Shown one piece after another: positions 39,790-47,285 of a stretch of DNA of 64,000 nucleotides (its first letter is position 1; every line of letters starts with the position of its first letter). The notes under the pieces were generated by a model. It was not told where the DNA came from. It searched no databases and was given only the letters and a program-made list of their open reading frames with translations. The translations under genes were made by a program, and so were the position numbers. The stretch is from Patescibacteria group bacterium (GTDB lineage: Bacteria; Patescibacteriota; Microgenomatia; UBA8517), in NCBI GenBank assembly GCA_035549555.1, contig DASZQR010000010.1:186001-250000 (forward strand), given 5' to 3'.

Positions 39790-39981
39790 TTATTCTCCAT
39801 TAACCATTTCTCCCAAACCTTTTGCTGTTGGCATTAATGGTCTTGGATATTGTACTTGTACTGTTGCAACTGGGTTTTGTACATTTTCACTATATGGCTC
39901 ACAACCTTTATCTGGTCCAAATACCTCTTCCATTATCTTATCGCAATTAAAACCTTTTGTTCTTATTTCTCTTTCTGTCAT
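39790..39981 (-). CDS. Hypothetical 63-residue protein
   Basis: Unrecognised. It begins MTEREIRTKGFNCDKIMEEVFG, with two cysteines (13 and 27), and has a Val/Gln/Pro-rich second half ending AKGLGEMVNGE. AGGTGA lies 6 bases before the ATG and overlaps the stop region of the preceding YkgJ-like gene, so the two are translationally coupled. No membrane segment. Confidence 0.6.
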   Translation of the reverse strand: MTEREIRTKGFNCDKIMEEVFGPDKGCEPYSENVQNPVATVQVQYPRPLMPTAKGLGEMVNGE

Positions 39982-39985
39982 ATTA

Positions 39986-40390
39986 TCACCTCACAATCTT
40001 TAATGTTTCATCTGGTATAAATTCTTCTAACTTTTTATCTACGCATGCTTTAGAATCTTTTTTAAACAAAGTGCATGCATCAGGTCTTCTTTTATAAATT
40101 CCACACCAGCCGTTATCTTTCAAGTTTGGACAGTCTCCATTAATTACAATTTCATCAAATGTATCAAAACCTGTATGACTGGATTCATTTGTTTCGATAT
40201 AATAAACACCTTCATCGCAACTTTCGGATAAATATTGAGTGCCGTAAAAAGAAGATCTTATTGCATTTGGATAGGCTTTTCTTCTCTGTAAACTTTCTAT
40301 CTTCATAATCATGTTCTTGCAACAAGCATGGCAGTTCTCGCATTTATTTATAGTATTATCTTCTGGTTTGTATTTATTAAAACTTTCCAT
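39986..40390 (-). CDS. YkgJ-family cysteine-cluster (iron/zinc-chelating) protein
   Basis: 134 residues with the family pattern: N-terminal CENCHACC (17-24, CxxCxxCC), later CPNLKDNGWCGIYKRRPDACTLF. The eight-cysteine cluster is thought to bind Zn or Fe-S. Members are often found beside oxidative-modification or metal-transfer genes, but the role is unknown. It is coupled to the 63-residue gene downstream. Confidence 0.8.
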   Translation of the reverse strand: MESFNKYKPEDNTINKCENCHACCKNMIMKIESLQRRKAYPNAIRSSFYGTQYLSESCDEGVYYIETNESSHTGFDTFDEIVINGDCPNLKDNGWCGIYKRRPDACTLFKKDSKACVDKKLEEFIPDETLKIVR

Positions 40391-40392
40391 AA

Positions 40393-40420
40393 AATAAAAA
40401 ACCTCTCGTGTGAAAGGTTT
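40393..40420 (-). terminator. Probable intrinsic terminator
   Basis: Minus strand AAACCT...AGGTTT stem (6 bp) with a 10-base loop and a following T-rich run. It would end transcription from the 40558-41196 gene, just before the YkgJ-like gene starts. Confidence 0.5.
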
Positions 40421-40424
40421 GCTT

Positions 40425-40545
40425 TTTGATTTTTATTTTACTTTTACATCCCTCTCACATTAACTTAGGCCCTTGTAATAAGGGCGACCAAATTAATAAT
40501 AAGCAAAGCTTGCGGCTCTGCCGTGAGAAGTTTCTTAAACATTAG
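40425..40545 (-). other. Intergenic segment with clustered hairpins, including a dual-hairpin repeat
   Basis: A 6-bp outer pairing TCTCAC/GTGAGA (40453-40458 with 40523-40528) encloses a GCCCTT-GTAAT-AAGGGC hairpin (40469-40485), the repeat hairpin AAGC-AAA-GCTT (40501-40511) and CGGC-TCT-GCCG (40513-40523; the last base is shared with the outer stem). No coding frame is seen. It could be a structured 3' region, an sRNA or only adjacent repeats. Confidence 0.35.
40501..40523 (+). repeat. Dual-hairpin repeat copy (intergenic)
   Basis: AAGC-AAA-GCTT followed by CGGC-TCT-GCCG: the clearest example of the two-hairpin element in the window. Confidence 0.7.
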
Positions 40546-40557
40546 GAATATTATACA

Positions 40558-41196
40558 TTAACCAGCACTTCTTTGCGAATAAGTTTCAGGGTTTAATAAA
40601 GCTGAGCCTTTTTGCACTTTATATTGGTTCCAGAAATTTCGTTTATTTGCACGCTTATTTTGTGCAGCAAACCAGATTGAAGCATTCTCTATGTTCTTCT
40701 TGAAATCTTTTAAAAACTGTAAAATTTTATTTAAAAACAAAAGATGATATATATCTGGTTTGTTTCCTGAAATTATTTGGGCGATTTGTATTTCTTTTGC
40801 CAATTTTGGAGTTGTCTCAACGACAGATTGCATTTCTCTAGTTATTGCATGAAGCTGTAATTGCAACTCACTATTTTTTCTCTCGACTTCGGCTTTTTGC
40901 TCTTCAAGAAGTCTTCTTTCAAATCTTATTTGTTTTTGGGCTTTTTGTTCCTGTTGATATTCTCCAGTCATTGCTTTGCCTGGCTGAAAAGATTGTCCTC
41001 GCTCCAAATCTCCAGAAACTTTTGCCTTTTTGATTCCAAGAAGTTGTCTGAAAAATTCTTCGCTCATTGCTCCCGATTCGCGTGCTAATGCTTTTCCAGT
41101 ATTTCCGCCAAGATCCTTTAGGCTTTCTAAAATGTTAGCCTGCCTTATCTGTTTTATTTTTTGCTGCTTTGAAGTTTTGTCAGCCATTTGCCCCAT
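40558..41196 (-). CDS. Hypothetical coiled-coil protein, possibly DUF5660-like
   Basis: 212 residues from ATG 41196 (ATG 41187 also possible), two bases after the trigger factor stop. The N-terminal half is Lys/Gln-rich with GALARESGAMSEEFFRQLLGI; residues about 90-140 form a coiled coil (FERRLLEEQKAEVERKNSEL). The C-terminal NIENASIWFAAQNKRANKRNFWNQYK is distinctive. I recall similar proteins annotated as DUF5660 in Microgenomates, but this is from memory. It may be ribosome- or chaperone-related given its position after tig. Confidence 0.6.
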   Translation of the reverse strand: MGQMADKTSKQQKIKQIRQANILESLKDLGGNTGKALARESGAMSEEFFRQLLGIKKAKVSGDLERGQSFQPGKAMTGEYQQEQKAQKQIRFERRLLEEQKAEVERKNSELQLQLHAITREMQSVVETTPKLAKEIQIAQIISGNKPDIYHLLFLNKILQFLKDFKKNIENASIWFAAQNKRANKRNFWNQYKVQKGSALLNPETYSQRSAG

Positions 41197-41197
41197 A

Positions 41198-42022
41198 TTA
41201 AGATAGACTTGCAAGTCGGTCAAGAACTATTCTGCGCTTAAGTACGCTTCGTACAATTTGTTTTTGCTCGTCAACATGTCCTTGGTGAGTTTCTGTAACC
41301 CCAGCGCTTTTTATTGCAGTTTCTACTTCAGATTCTGGTGCTTCAATTTTTTCAACTTCTGCCATTTTATTTAAAATAAGTTCTAAGGAAATTCCATCAA
41401 CGACCTGTTTTTCATATTCCTCTCGAAGACTTTGTTCAGTTTTCCCGATACTTGCTAAATATTGTTCAAGTTTAAGTCCAAGCTTTTCTGTTCTTTCAAG
41501 TAATTGTGAGAGCCTAGCATTTACTTCTTCATCAATAATAATCTTAGGAACTTTCACTTTTATTGAATCAATTAAAGTTTTTATTACAACATCTTCTTTT
41601 TCTTGTTTGCTTAATTCTTTCTTTAAAGATGCAGCTCGAATCGCTCCTGCAACCATGTCGTTATAATCTGGCAAATCAACTATCGGTAATTCTGCAACTT
41701 TTGCCTGAATTTCCCAGATATCTCCTTGTTTCATAATTTCAAACTTTGGATAAATTATTGGTTTGATTTTGTTTTCATCAATTGCTTTTGTGTAAGCGGC
41801 AGGTAATATTTGCCCCAAAGTTTTTTCAAGAAGCATTCCAGGGTCAATTCTCTCTTTAGCTTTATCAACTGGAGCTTTGCCTTTTCTAAATCCTTTTACA
41901 GTTATGTCTTTTGATAATTCCTCGACTGCTTTTTCCTGTGCTTTATCAATATCAGCTTTAGGAATAGAAAAGTTTATTTGAATAGTCCCGTCATCAGTCC
42001 TTGCAATATTTGTGCTTGTCAT
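41198..42022 (-). CDS. tig: Trigger factor lacking the PPIase domain
   Basis: Ribosome-associated chaperone of 274 residues against about 430 in most bacteria. The ribosome-binding tail has the signature FRKGKAP (about residues 45-51), and the strand IWEIQAKVAELPIVDLPDY leads directly to the C-terminal arm domain (KVKVPKIIIDEEVNARLSQL, EYLASIGKTEQSLREEYEKQV). The FKBP-type PPIase domain that normally lies between them is missing. TGATATAAT ends 6 bases before the ATG. PPIase-less trigger factors retain chaperone activity in tested bacteria. Confidence 0.88.
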   Translation of the reverse strand: MTSTNIARTDDGTIQINFSIPKADIDKAQEKAVEELSKDITVKGFRKGKAPVDKAKERIDPGMLLEKTLGQILPAAYTKAIDENKIKPIIYPKFEIMKQGDIWEIQAKVAELPIVDLPDYNDMVAGAIRAASLKKELSKQEKEDVVIKTLIDSIKVKVPKIIIDEEVNARLSQLLERTEKLGLKLEQYLASIGKTEQSLREEYEKQVVDGISLELILNKMAEVEKIEAPESEVETAIKSAGVTETHQGHVDEQKQIVRSVLKRRIVLDRLASLS

Positions 42023-42028
42023 GCGTGA

Positions 42029-42037
42029 ATTATATCA
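42029..42037 (-). promoter_or_regulatory. Extended -10 promoter of tig, leaderless type
   Basis: TGA-TATAAT on the minus strand, 6 bases before the tig ATG. A divergent TATAAT (42047-42052) for the plus-strand gene lies 9 bases before ATG 42062. Confidence 0.6.
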
Positions 42038-42061
42038 TAAAATATATATAATACTTAAGTT

Positions 42062-42490
42062 ATGCCAATCAAAGACCAACTAGTGTACTGCTCCTACGGA
42101 AAACCAGATTCAGAAGCTATTGTTTTACAGGAAAGAGAATTAACTGCCGGAGAAAAGTTAGAAAATATTGTTTATATGGTTCTAGATTCAGGATATCAAC
42201 CGCAGACCTTATTTGGAGATATAGAAGTCATAGATCCTGACACAATTAATTTACATTTAAACGAACAAAGATGGTTCAGAGAATCATACGACAAGCTTTC
42301 AAAAAATCAAATTAATGACATAGATCCGCTTTATGAAGTAATTGCAGGAGAACAGATCGCAAAAATAAAAATTCAAGAAAAAAGAAGTTTCTGGCAAAGA
42401 AATTTATTAAAATTAAAAAGAAAAGATATAAATTTTAATGACGGCGAAGTGTATAGAAGAGTTCACTGGACTCCTTCAAAAGAAAGATAA
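42062..42490 (+). CDS. Hypothetical protein (142 residues)
   Basis: Unrecognised soluble protein. Compact alpha/beta N-terminal part (ELTAGEKLENIVYMVLDSGYQPQTLFGDIEVID) resembling a small sensor or ribosome-associated fold, and a basic C-terminus (FWQRNLLKLKRKDINF). No cysteine motif or membrane segment. Divergent from tig with closely spaced promoters. Confidence 0.55.
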   Translation: MPIKDQLVYCSYGKPDSEAIVLQERELTAGEKLENIVYMVLDSGYQPQTLFGDIEVIDPDTINLHLNEQRWFRESYDKLSKNQINDIDPLYEVIAGEQIAKIKIQEKRSFWQRNLLKLKRKDINFNDGEVYRRVHWTPSKER

Positions 42491-42491
42491 T

Positions 42492-42644
42492 TTATCCCTT
42501 GTGTTGTGTCTTAAATCTTGCAGGGTCAAATCCTCCAACTTGTTTTGCGTTTTTATTATCTTCTTTTTTTGGCCCAGTAAAGAGAGAACCCCCTAAAGGT
42601 TTCCCGAATTTGGACGCGAATTTTGGTGCTTTTTGATTAGTCAT
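42492..42644 (-). CDS. Small basic protein (50 residues)
   Basis: Unrecognised: starts MTNQKAPKFASKFGKPLGGSLF and ends GGFDPARFKTQHKG; rich in Lys, Gly and Phe, without predicted membrane segment. TATAAT ends 7 bases before the ATG. The basic, low-complexity composition suggests nucleic-acid or ribosome association; that is a guess. Confidence 0.5.
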   Translation of the reverse strand: MTNQKAPKFASKFGKPLGGSLFTGPKKEDNKNAKQVGGFDPARFKTQHKG

Positions 42645-42712
42645 AACATTTATTATACAATATTCATGCCAGATGTTCGAAAAGAGTCAGGTTTAGAAAG
42701 GAGCAAGGAAAA

Positions 42713-42973
42713 ATGTCAACAAAATTATTTATTGGAAATTTGGATTACACAGTAACAAGTGATGATTTAAAATCAGCTTTTGCAGCTTACGGAAACGTTA
42801 CAGATGCAGTTGTTATCACAGATCGTGAAACAAGAAGAAGCAGAGGTTTTGGATTTGTTGAGTTTGCGACTGCTGAAGAAGCTCAAAAAGCTATGGAGGC
42901 TATGAATCAACAGCCATTAAAAGGCCGCAATATCAACGTTAACGAAGCCAAACCACAAGAAAACAGAAATTAA
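42713..42973 (+). CDS. RNA recognition motif (RRM) protein
   Basis: 86 residues forming one RRM: RNP2 LFIGNL at 5-10 and RNP1 RGFGFVEF at 44-51, with a short Gln/Asn tail. Bacterial single-RRM proteins of this type (Rbp-like) bind RNA and are often cold- or stress-related. An AAAGGAG Shine-Dalgarno precedes the ATG, so this gene has a conventional leader, unlike most neighbours. Confidence 0.93.
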   Translation: MSTKLFIGNLDYTVTSDDLKSAFAAYGNVTDAVVITDRETRRSRGFGFVEFATAEEAQKAMEAMNQQPLKGRNINVNEAKPQENRN

Positions 42974-43998
42974 TTTTTCAAATTTTTTGTGAAGTACTCA
43001 AGGTCTTTCTGTATAACGGTATTCCAAAGCGGAGTCATCATATGATCAGCACCAGGATATTTGTTATAAACAACAGGAAGACCTTGTTTTTTGAGATTAT
43101 CAGCTAGATTATCGCTCCAATCTACTGGTACGCTATCATCAGCTGTTCCTTGGTCAAGTTGTATTGGAGCTTTTATTTTGTCTAAATAATTATTTAAAGA
43201 ATATAAATCAGTATTATATACATCTTCAAAAGTGGAAAGCTCCTTCCTTAAAGATTTTCCCTGATCATCAGCTTCGTCGCTATAATAAAGAATATCAAAA
43301 GGAAAACTGGAAGAAACAGGAGCCCACAAAACAGTTGGATAATTTACTCCTGTGATTTCAAGAGTAGTTAGAGCAATCTGACCGCCATTGCTATGTGCCC
43401 AAATGAAAATATTTTTCCCATCCCAGTTTGGAATTTGACCAACTGATTTTAGAACTGCCATAACAGTTGTATAAGTTTGAAATCGCGATTCAAAGACATT
43501 GCTTGATTCTTTATCAGAATCTCCATATCCTAAAAAGTCTGGTGCGACAGTTATAAATCCGTTCTTGGCAAAAAAATATGATCCGTTTATTGTCCCGTTG
43601 CCTGTAAAATATTGTTCTGTAGGAACATATCCTCGAATCATAATTACAAGCGGATATTTTCCCTCACCTTTTGGAATATTAATAAGCCCTGAAGTTTTTT
43701 TCGTTTGCACTACAGTCCCGAGCGAAGTCGAGGGGTTAAAGTTCATAATAAATTCACTGGAAGTAAATTCTGGAAAATCTTTAAGTTGACTTGTCACCCT
43801 GAGCGTAGTCGAAGGATCTGTTTTTGTATTCCAATAATTACTTAAATTATCTATCGTATATTTATCAAGCGATCTATCTACAACCTGGCTGACAATTTGT
43901 GTTGGTTTTTGGGTTTTGATAAGAATTAGTTGACCAACCATAAATCCAATTCCAAAACTAAGTAAAAACCCGGAAATAATTAAAAGTTTAACTTTCAT
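42970..43998 (-). CDS. Exported alpha/beta hydrolase (prolyl-oligopeptidase-like) with repeat-encoded peptides
   Basis: 342 residues: N-terminal signal anchor (about 3-25), then an alpha/beta hydrolase. The nucleophile elbow is WAHSNGGQIAL, the acid is probably in GTADDSVPVD and the His in YPGADHMM. Upstream of the fold two inserted segments, TDPSTTLRVTSQ and FNPSTSLGTVVQ, come from palindromic repeats in the DNA. They fall in the linker before the catalytic domain (GLINIPKGEGKYPLVIMIRG), where they are probably tolerated. TGCTAAAAT ends 6 bases before the ATG. Confidence 0.85.
   Translation of the reverse strand: MKVKLLIISGFLLSFGIGFMVGQLILIKTQKPTQIVSQVVDRSLDKYTIDNLSNYWNTKTDPSTTLRVTSQLKDFPEFTSSEFIMNFNPSTSLGTVVQTKKTSGLINIPKGEGKYPLVIMIRGYVPTEQYFTGNGTINGSYFFAKNGFITVAPDFLGYGDSDKESSNVFESRFQTYTTVMAVLKSVGQIPNWDGKNIFIWAHSNGGQIALTTLEITGVNYPTVLWAPVSSSFPFDILYYSDEADDQGKSLRKELSTFEDVYNTDLYSLNNYLDKIKAPIQLDQGTADDSVPVDWSDNLADNLKKQGLPVVYNKYPGADHMMTPLWNTVIQKDLEYFTKNLKN
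43713..43737 (-). repeat. Palindromic coding repeat in the hydrolase gene, divergent copy
   Basis: Plus strand CAGTCCCGAGCGAAGTCGAG followed by GGG: a shorter variant of the CCCTGAGCG-AG-CGAAGGG element, translated as NPSTSLGTV. Confidence 0.55.
43794..43818 (-). repeat. Palindromic coding repeat in the hydrolase gene
   Basis: Plus strand TCACCCTGAGCGTAGTCGAA followed by GGATC; differs from the pheT copy at a few positions and encodes DPSTTLRVTS in frame. Confidence 0.7.
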
Positions 43999-44035
43999 AA
44001 TTAAATTTTAGCACTTATGTTAAAATACTTTTCCC

Positions 44036-44350
44036 ATGGAAATTGATTTAGCAGGAGCCAAAAATAAGTTGTTAATTGCATCTTGGGAAATAGAAAATGC
44101 TTCAGACAAAATGACTGCTAAAAACTTAGAAGATTTTATCTTTATTGGAAATTATTTACAAGAAAACAAATGGCATCCATCAAGACAAGAATTAATTAAA
44201 GAATTTGATGTTAGTTCAGGCAATGTTGTTGAAAGATTAAATAGTTTACAGAGTATAAAATTAATAGAAATCGATGAAAAGAATCAACGAATTAAATTAA
44301 CTCCGTTTGGAGAACATGCGTTTTCTTTATTTACACAAACTTCCTCTTGA
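44036..44350 (+). CDS. Winged-helix regulator of a Y-family polymerase cassette
   Basis: 104 residues. After a short helical start, residues 30-95 form an HTH (FIFIGNYLQENKWHPSRQELIKEFDVSSGNVVERLNSLQSIKLIEI) like the LexA DNA-binding domain, but without a LexA peptidase domain. TGTTAAAAT ends 9 bases before the ATG. It is upstream of a small protein and a Y-family DNA polymerase, so control of DNA-damage mutagenesis is inferred. Confidence 0.65.
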   Translation: MEIDLAGAKNKLLIASWEIENASDKMTAKNLEDFIFIGNYLQENKWHPSRQELIKEFDVSSGNVVERLNSLQSIKLIEIDEKNQRIKLTPFGEHAFSLFTQTSS

Positions 44351-44376
44351 CTTCGGTATTTCTTCGGAATATAAAT

Positions 44377-44387
44377 AAGCATAGCTT
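44377..44387 (+). repeat. Hairpin repeat copy, AAGC-ATA-GCTT
   Basis: Variant with a changed loop (ATA) but an unchanged stem, in the 52-bp gap between the regulator and the 84-residue gene. Confidence 0.5.
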
Positions 44388-44402
44388 GTCATTCTAATAA
44401 TT

Positions 44403-44657
44403 ATGAATCAAAAACTTGATGCTCCAGTTTCAGTGGTTTCTTATTTTGATAAAAACACTTTAAATTTTCTTCCCAAAACAGTTATTTGGAACAATAGATT
44501 TTATAAGATAAACCAAATTGGTCTTCATCATGAATATAAAAAAGGAGATATCCTCTATCACATTTTTTCAGTCACTACAGATAATTTATTTTTGCGCCTT
44601 AAATTTAACACTAAAAGTTTGAACTGGTTTTTAGAAGAAATCTCAAATGGATTTTAA
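44403..44657 (+). CDS. Small protein preceding the Y-family polymerase
   Basis: 84 residues, compact beta-rich (FLPKTVIWNNRFYKINQIG, DILYHIFSVTTDNLFLRLKF) ending with an amphipathic helix. Similar small proteins often precede dinB-like genes, but I cannot name a family with certainty. It overlaps the polymerase gene by 11 bases. Confidence 0.55.
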   Translation: MNQKLDAPVSVVSYFDKNTLNFLPKTVIWNNRFYKINQIGLHHEYKKGDILYHIFSVTTDNLFLRLKFNTKSLNWFLEEISNGF

Positions 44658-45867
44658 TTCCTCGCCATCTAGTGTCATGCATATAGATATCAATTCCTGC
44701 TTTGCAACAATTGAACAACAAGCAAATCCATTTTTGAGAGGCAAGTCAGTTGCTGTCGCAGCTTATGCAACTAAAAACGGCTGCATTCTTGCAGCTTCCT
44801 ATCCTGCCAAAGCATTTGGAGTAAAGACTGGGATGAGAGTCAAAGACGGTCTGGCCTTATGCCCTAATATGATTATTCTTCCCCCAGATCCTCCCAAATA
44901 TCGTTTCATCCATAAAAAAATGCACGCACTTCTTAATAAATATTCTTTATCAGTACATCCCAAATCAATCGACGAATTTGTTGTTGACTTTAAAAGTAAA
45001 AACTCACAAAGCTCAAATAGAAACTTATTAAATGTAGGTTTGGAAATCAAAGAAAGAATTAAAAAAGAAATCGGCAGTGCAATCACTGTCTCCATAGGAA
45101 TTTCCACCAATGGATTTTTAGCCAAAACTGCAGCAAGTTACAAAAAACCAGATGGTTTATTTGAAATAAATAAAGGCAATTTTTATCAAGTTTATGAAAG
45201 TTTAAAGTTGACAAATCTCTGCGGCATTAAAAATGCCAACGCAGCCAGGTTATCATCTGCTGGAATTTATGACGTTCTAGGTTTTTATAATGCAGATTTG
45301 CAGAAATTAAAAATCGCCTTCCGTTCTATTAATAGCTACTATTGGCTTATGCGCCTTCACGGTTTTGAAATTGATGATTATCTTTTTGAAAGAAAATCAT
45401 TTGGCAGTCAGTATGCACTAACTTATCCGTACGAAACTTTCGAAGAACTTCGTCCAATTTTAACAAAGCTCACGGAAAAAACTGCAAGACGTTTGCGAAA
45501 TAAAAATTATTTTGCGGGAGGAATTCATTTAAGTATTCTTTTTCGCGATCATACATACTGGCATCACGGCATGAAGCTTGCCTATCCTGTTTTTTCTTCA
45601 AACGATTTTACAAAATTAGTTTATAAATTATTCTTTATGTGCCCGGTAAAAAAACCTGTAAGACTTTTATCTGTTACTGTTTTTAATCTACAAAAAAACA
45701 AAAATCTTCAGCTTGATCTAACAACTGACGTAATTAAAAAACAGAATTTAACTAAAGCACTGGATAAAATAAATAATTTGTTTGGAGATTACACAATAAC
45801 GCCGGCAAGAATTATAAATAATGAAGGATATGTTTTAGATCGGATTGCCTTTGGCGTAATAAGCTAA
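44647..45867 (+). CDS. Y-family DNA polymerase (DinB/Pol IV-like)
   Basis: 406-residue translesion polymerase. Palm motifs: MHIDINSCFATIEQQ (first metal Asp), SIDEFVVDF (Asp-Glu pair), and fingers residues in ILAASYPAKAFGVKTGM. Helix-hairpin-helix region near LCGIKNANAARLSSAGIYDV; little-finger domain from about residue 240. The second position after SIDE is Phe rather than the common Ala, and the acidic D-F spacing is kept. No clear beta-clamp motif at the C-terminus. Last gene of the wHTH-small protein-polymerase cassette. Confidence 0.9.
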   Translation: MDFNSSPSSVMHIDINSCFATIEQQANPFLRGKSVAVAAYATKNGCILAASYPAKAFGVKTGMRVKDGLALCPNMIILPPDPPKYRFIHKKMHALLNKYSLSVHPKSIDEFVVDFKSKNSQSSNRNLLNVGLEIKERIKKEIGSAITVSIGISTNGFLAKTAASYKKPDGLFEINKGNFYQVYESLKLTNLCGIKNANAARLSSAGIYDVLGFYNADLQKLKIAFRSINSYYWLMRLHGFEIDDYLFERKSFGSQYALTYPYETFEELRPILTKLTEKTARRLRNKNYFAGGIHLSILFRDHTYWHHGMKLAYPVFSSNDFTKLVYKLFFMCPVKKPVRLLSVTVFNLQKNKNLQLDLTTDVIKKQNLTKALDKINNLFGDYTITPARIINNEGYVLDRIAFGVIS

Positions 45868-45871
45868 GCTT
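45861..45871 (+). repeat. Hairpin repeat copy overlapping the polymerase stop codon
   Basis: AAGC-TAA-GCTT: the loop TAA serves as the stop codon of the polymerase gene, so the repeat may have set the present C-terminus. Confidence 0.5.
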
Positions 45872-45880
45872 GTAATTTCG

Positions 45881-46402
45881 TCATAGACCCGTAACATTAT
45901 CGCCTACTTTTATAAGATTATTCATTGCAAAACCTGCGTTTACTTCCAAAACAAAATCTATATTTTCAGAAGGTTGATAAATCAAAAGTTGGTTGTCAGG
46001 AGTATTTGCGGCTGGAGCTGGAACATTTGGCGTAATTTCCACAACTTTATTATTAGTTATCCAGATAAAGTCCAGCGGAATAAGCATTCCTTTCATCCAG
46101 AATCTTGCATTAAGCGGCGTAATATTTTTTGTCCCAAAATCAAAGATCATTCCCTGGTCTGATGGTAAACTATTAATTCCGCTTAGCCCTTTTTCCCGAA
46201 GAGCTTCAGTATTTGCAATTTCAACCATAATATTTGTTTTGTTAATAGTTATTGGTTTTAAATTTGTAAGCCCTGTGGCAACAGGTGTGGAGCTTGCCAG
46301 TGGATTAGTATGTAAGAAATTACCAAGTAAATTAAATCGAAGCACAAGAAGAATAACAATTACTGCTCCAAGCATTAAAAATATTTCGCGTGCTTCCTTC
46401 AT
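45881..46402 (-). CDS. DUF192-family exported protein
   Basis: 173 residues with an N-terminal membrane anchor (about 8-26) and a DUF192 domain: IMVEIANTEALREKGLSG, SDQGMIFDF, FWMKGMLIPLDFIWI and VLEVNAGF. The family forms small beta-barrels of unknown function, commonly secreted. The gene starts one base upstream of the stop of the 40-residue gene before it, so the two are coupled. Confidence 0.9.
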   Translation of the reverse strand: MKEAREIFLMLGAVIVILLVLRFNLLGNFLHTNPLASSTPVATGLTNLKPITINKTNIMVEIANTEALREKGLSGINSLPSDQGMIFDFGTKNITPLNARFWMKGMLIPLDFIWITNNKVVEITPNVPAPAANTPDNQLLIYQPSENIDFVLEVNAGFAMNNLIKVGDNVTGL

Positions 46403-46525
46403 TTAAAATTTAATTGCTATCAATATTGCAAGTGTAACTGCAAAAACTATTGCAGGAATCAAAAGCAAAATTACCTTAAAACTCCCAGTTATTTTGGTTG
46501 GATAACTATGAATCATTTCCGACAT
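46403..46525 (-). CDS. Small single-pass membrane protein (40 residues)
   Basis: Starts MSEMIHSYPTKITGSFKV and then has one hydrophobic helix (about 18-38, ILLLIPAIVFAVTLAILIA). TATAAT ends 5 bases before the ATG. It abuts the DUF192 gene and resembles SecE-like or other short inner-membrane proteins in layout only; no family is assigned. Confidence 0.5.
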   Translation of the reverse strand: MSEMIHSYPTKITGSFKVILLLIPAIVFAVTLAILIAIKF

Positions 46526-46538
46526 AATCAATTATACA

Positions 46539-46937
46539 TCACTCAATCTTTTTATATTGAAGGCCAGTTTCATTATCCCAGGTAAAATGTTTTCTTACTA
46601 ACTCTGAAACTTCAAAATAATCTTCAGGATCATCCTTTAAAATCTTCTCAACTTTTTGGTTGATATATTCGTTGATTTGATTCACATCGTTAGGAGAAAA
46701 ATTCCTCTGAAGTAACAATTTTTCTCGTCTTTCCCTCTCTTTTTCTTTTGTCTGAGTTGCTGAAAAAATATTTGGACTTAGAGATTCAACAAACCCCACT
46801 TTATTATCAAAGAAGATTTTTATTCCAAGTATTACTCCCCTTGTTCCAATAAACATGTTTACACTTTGCTGAAAATCGAACAAATTTTTAGGGTAATTTA
46901 ATCTAGAATTGGCTTCTATAAAATTTGGTTCTGTCAT
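46539..46937 (-). CDS. Hypothetical protein (132 residues)
   Basis: Unrecognised. Mixed N-terminal half (NMFIGTRGVILGIKIFFDNKVGF) and a charged helical C-terminal half (TKEKERERREKLLLQR, INEYINQKVEKILKDDPEDYFEVSELV). No membrane segment or cysteine. Confidence 0.55.
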   Translation of the reverse strand: MTEPNFIEANSRLNYPKNLFDFQQSVNMFIGTRGVILGIKIFFDNKVGFVESLSPNIFSATQTKEKERERREKLLLQRNFSPNDVNQINEYINQKVEKILKDDPEDYFEVSELVRKHFTWDNETGLQYKKIE

Positions 46938-46960
46938 ATATCTACTTTCACAGGTGAATG

Positions 46961-47044
46961 TGCCGAAGACAGGACTTGAACCTGCACGCTCTTACCGAGC
47001 ATACGGCCCTAAACCGTACGTGTCTGCCATTTCACCACTTCGGC
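46961..47044 (-). tRNA. tRNA-Leu(TAG)
   Basis: 84-nt class II tRNA. Acceptor GCCGAAG/CTTCGGC, discriminator A, anticodon stem TACGG/CCGTA with loop TTTAGGG (anticodon TAG), a long variable arm and T arm with GGTTCAAGT. CCA is not encoded. A TATAAT box is about 20 bases upstream. Confidence 0.95.
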
Positions 47045-47079
47045 TTGCAAACGTTTAAATTATACCATTCTGATGTTAC

Positions 47080-47090
47080 AAGCTTTGCTT
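47080..47090 (-). repeat. Hairpin repeat copy upstream of tRNA-Leu(TAG)
   Basis: Perfect AAGC-AAA-GCTT, between the terminator of the small RNA and the tRNA-Leu promoter. Confidence 0.6.
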
Positions 47091-47104
47091 ATATCATTTT
47101 AGCC

Positions 47105-47181
47105 ACAAAAAAGGCCCTTCACGAGGAAGGGCCAAGAAATCCTAACGCTTTCTCGATATTATCGAGATTGCCTCAGAACGT
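47105..47181 (-). ncRNA. Predicted standalone small RNA with its own promoter and terminator
   Basis: About 77 nt. A consensus promoter TTGACA-N17-TATATT (47211-47216 and 47188-47193) predicts a start near 47181. The transcript contains the hairpin CTCGAT-AAT-ATCGAG and ends in a strong terminator GGCCCTTC-CTCGT-GAAGGGCC followed by six T. No open reading frame is in the segment. The next gene downstream, tRNA-Leu(TAG), has its own promoter, so this looks like an independent sRNA rather than a leader. It does not match an RNA family that I know. Confidence 0.65.
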
Positions 47182-47285
47182 GAGTGTAATATAACACAAA
47201 GTTATAGGCTTGTCAAGTTATCCACAATAGATCAGATATTCAAATCTACATGCCTGTTCTATAAGATAGAACAATATTAAAATAC

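Noticed and set aside
46958..47194. Plus-strand open frame across tRNA-Leu and the small RNA
   Set aside because: It is a read-through of structured RNA genes on the other strand.
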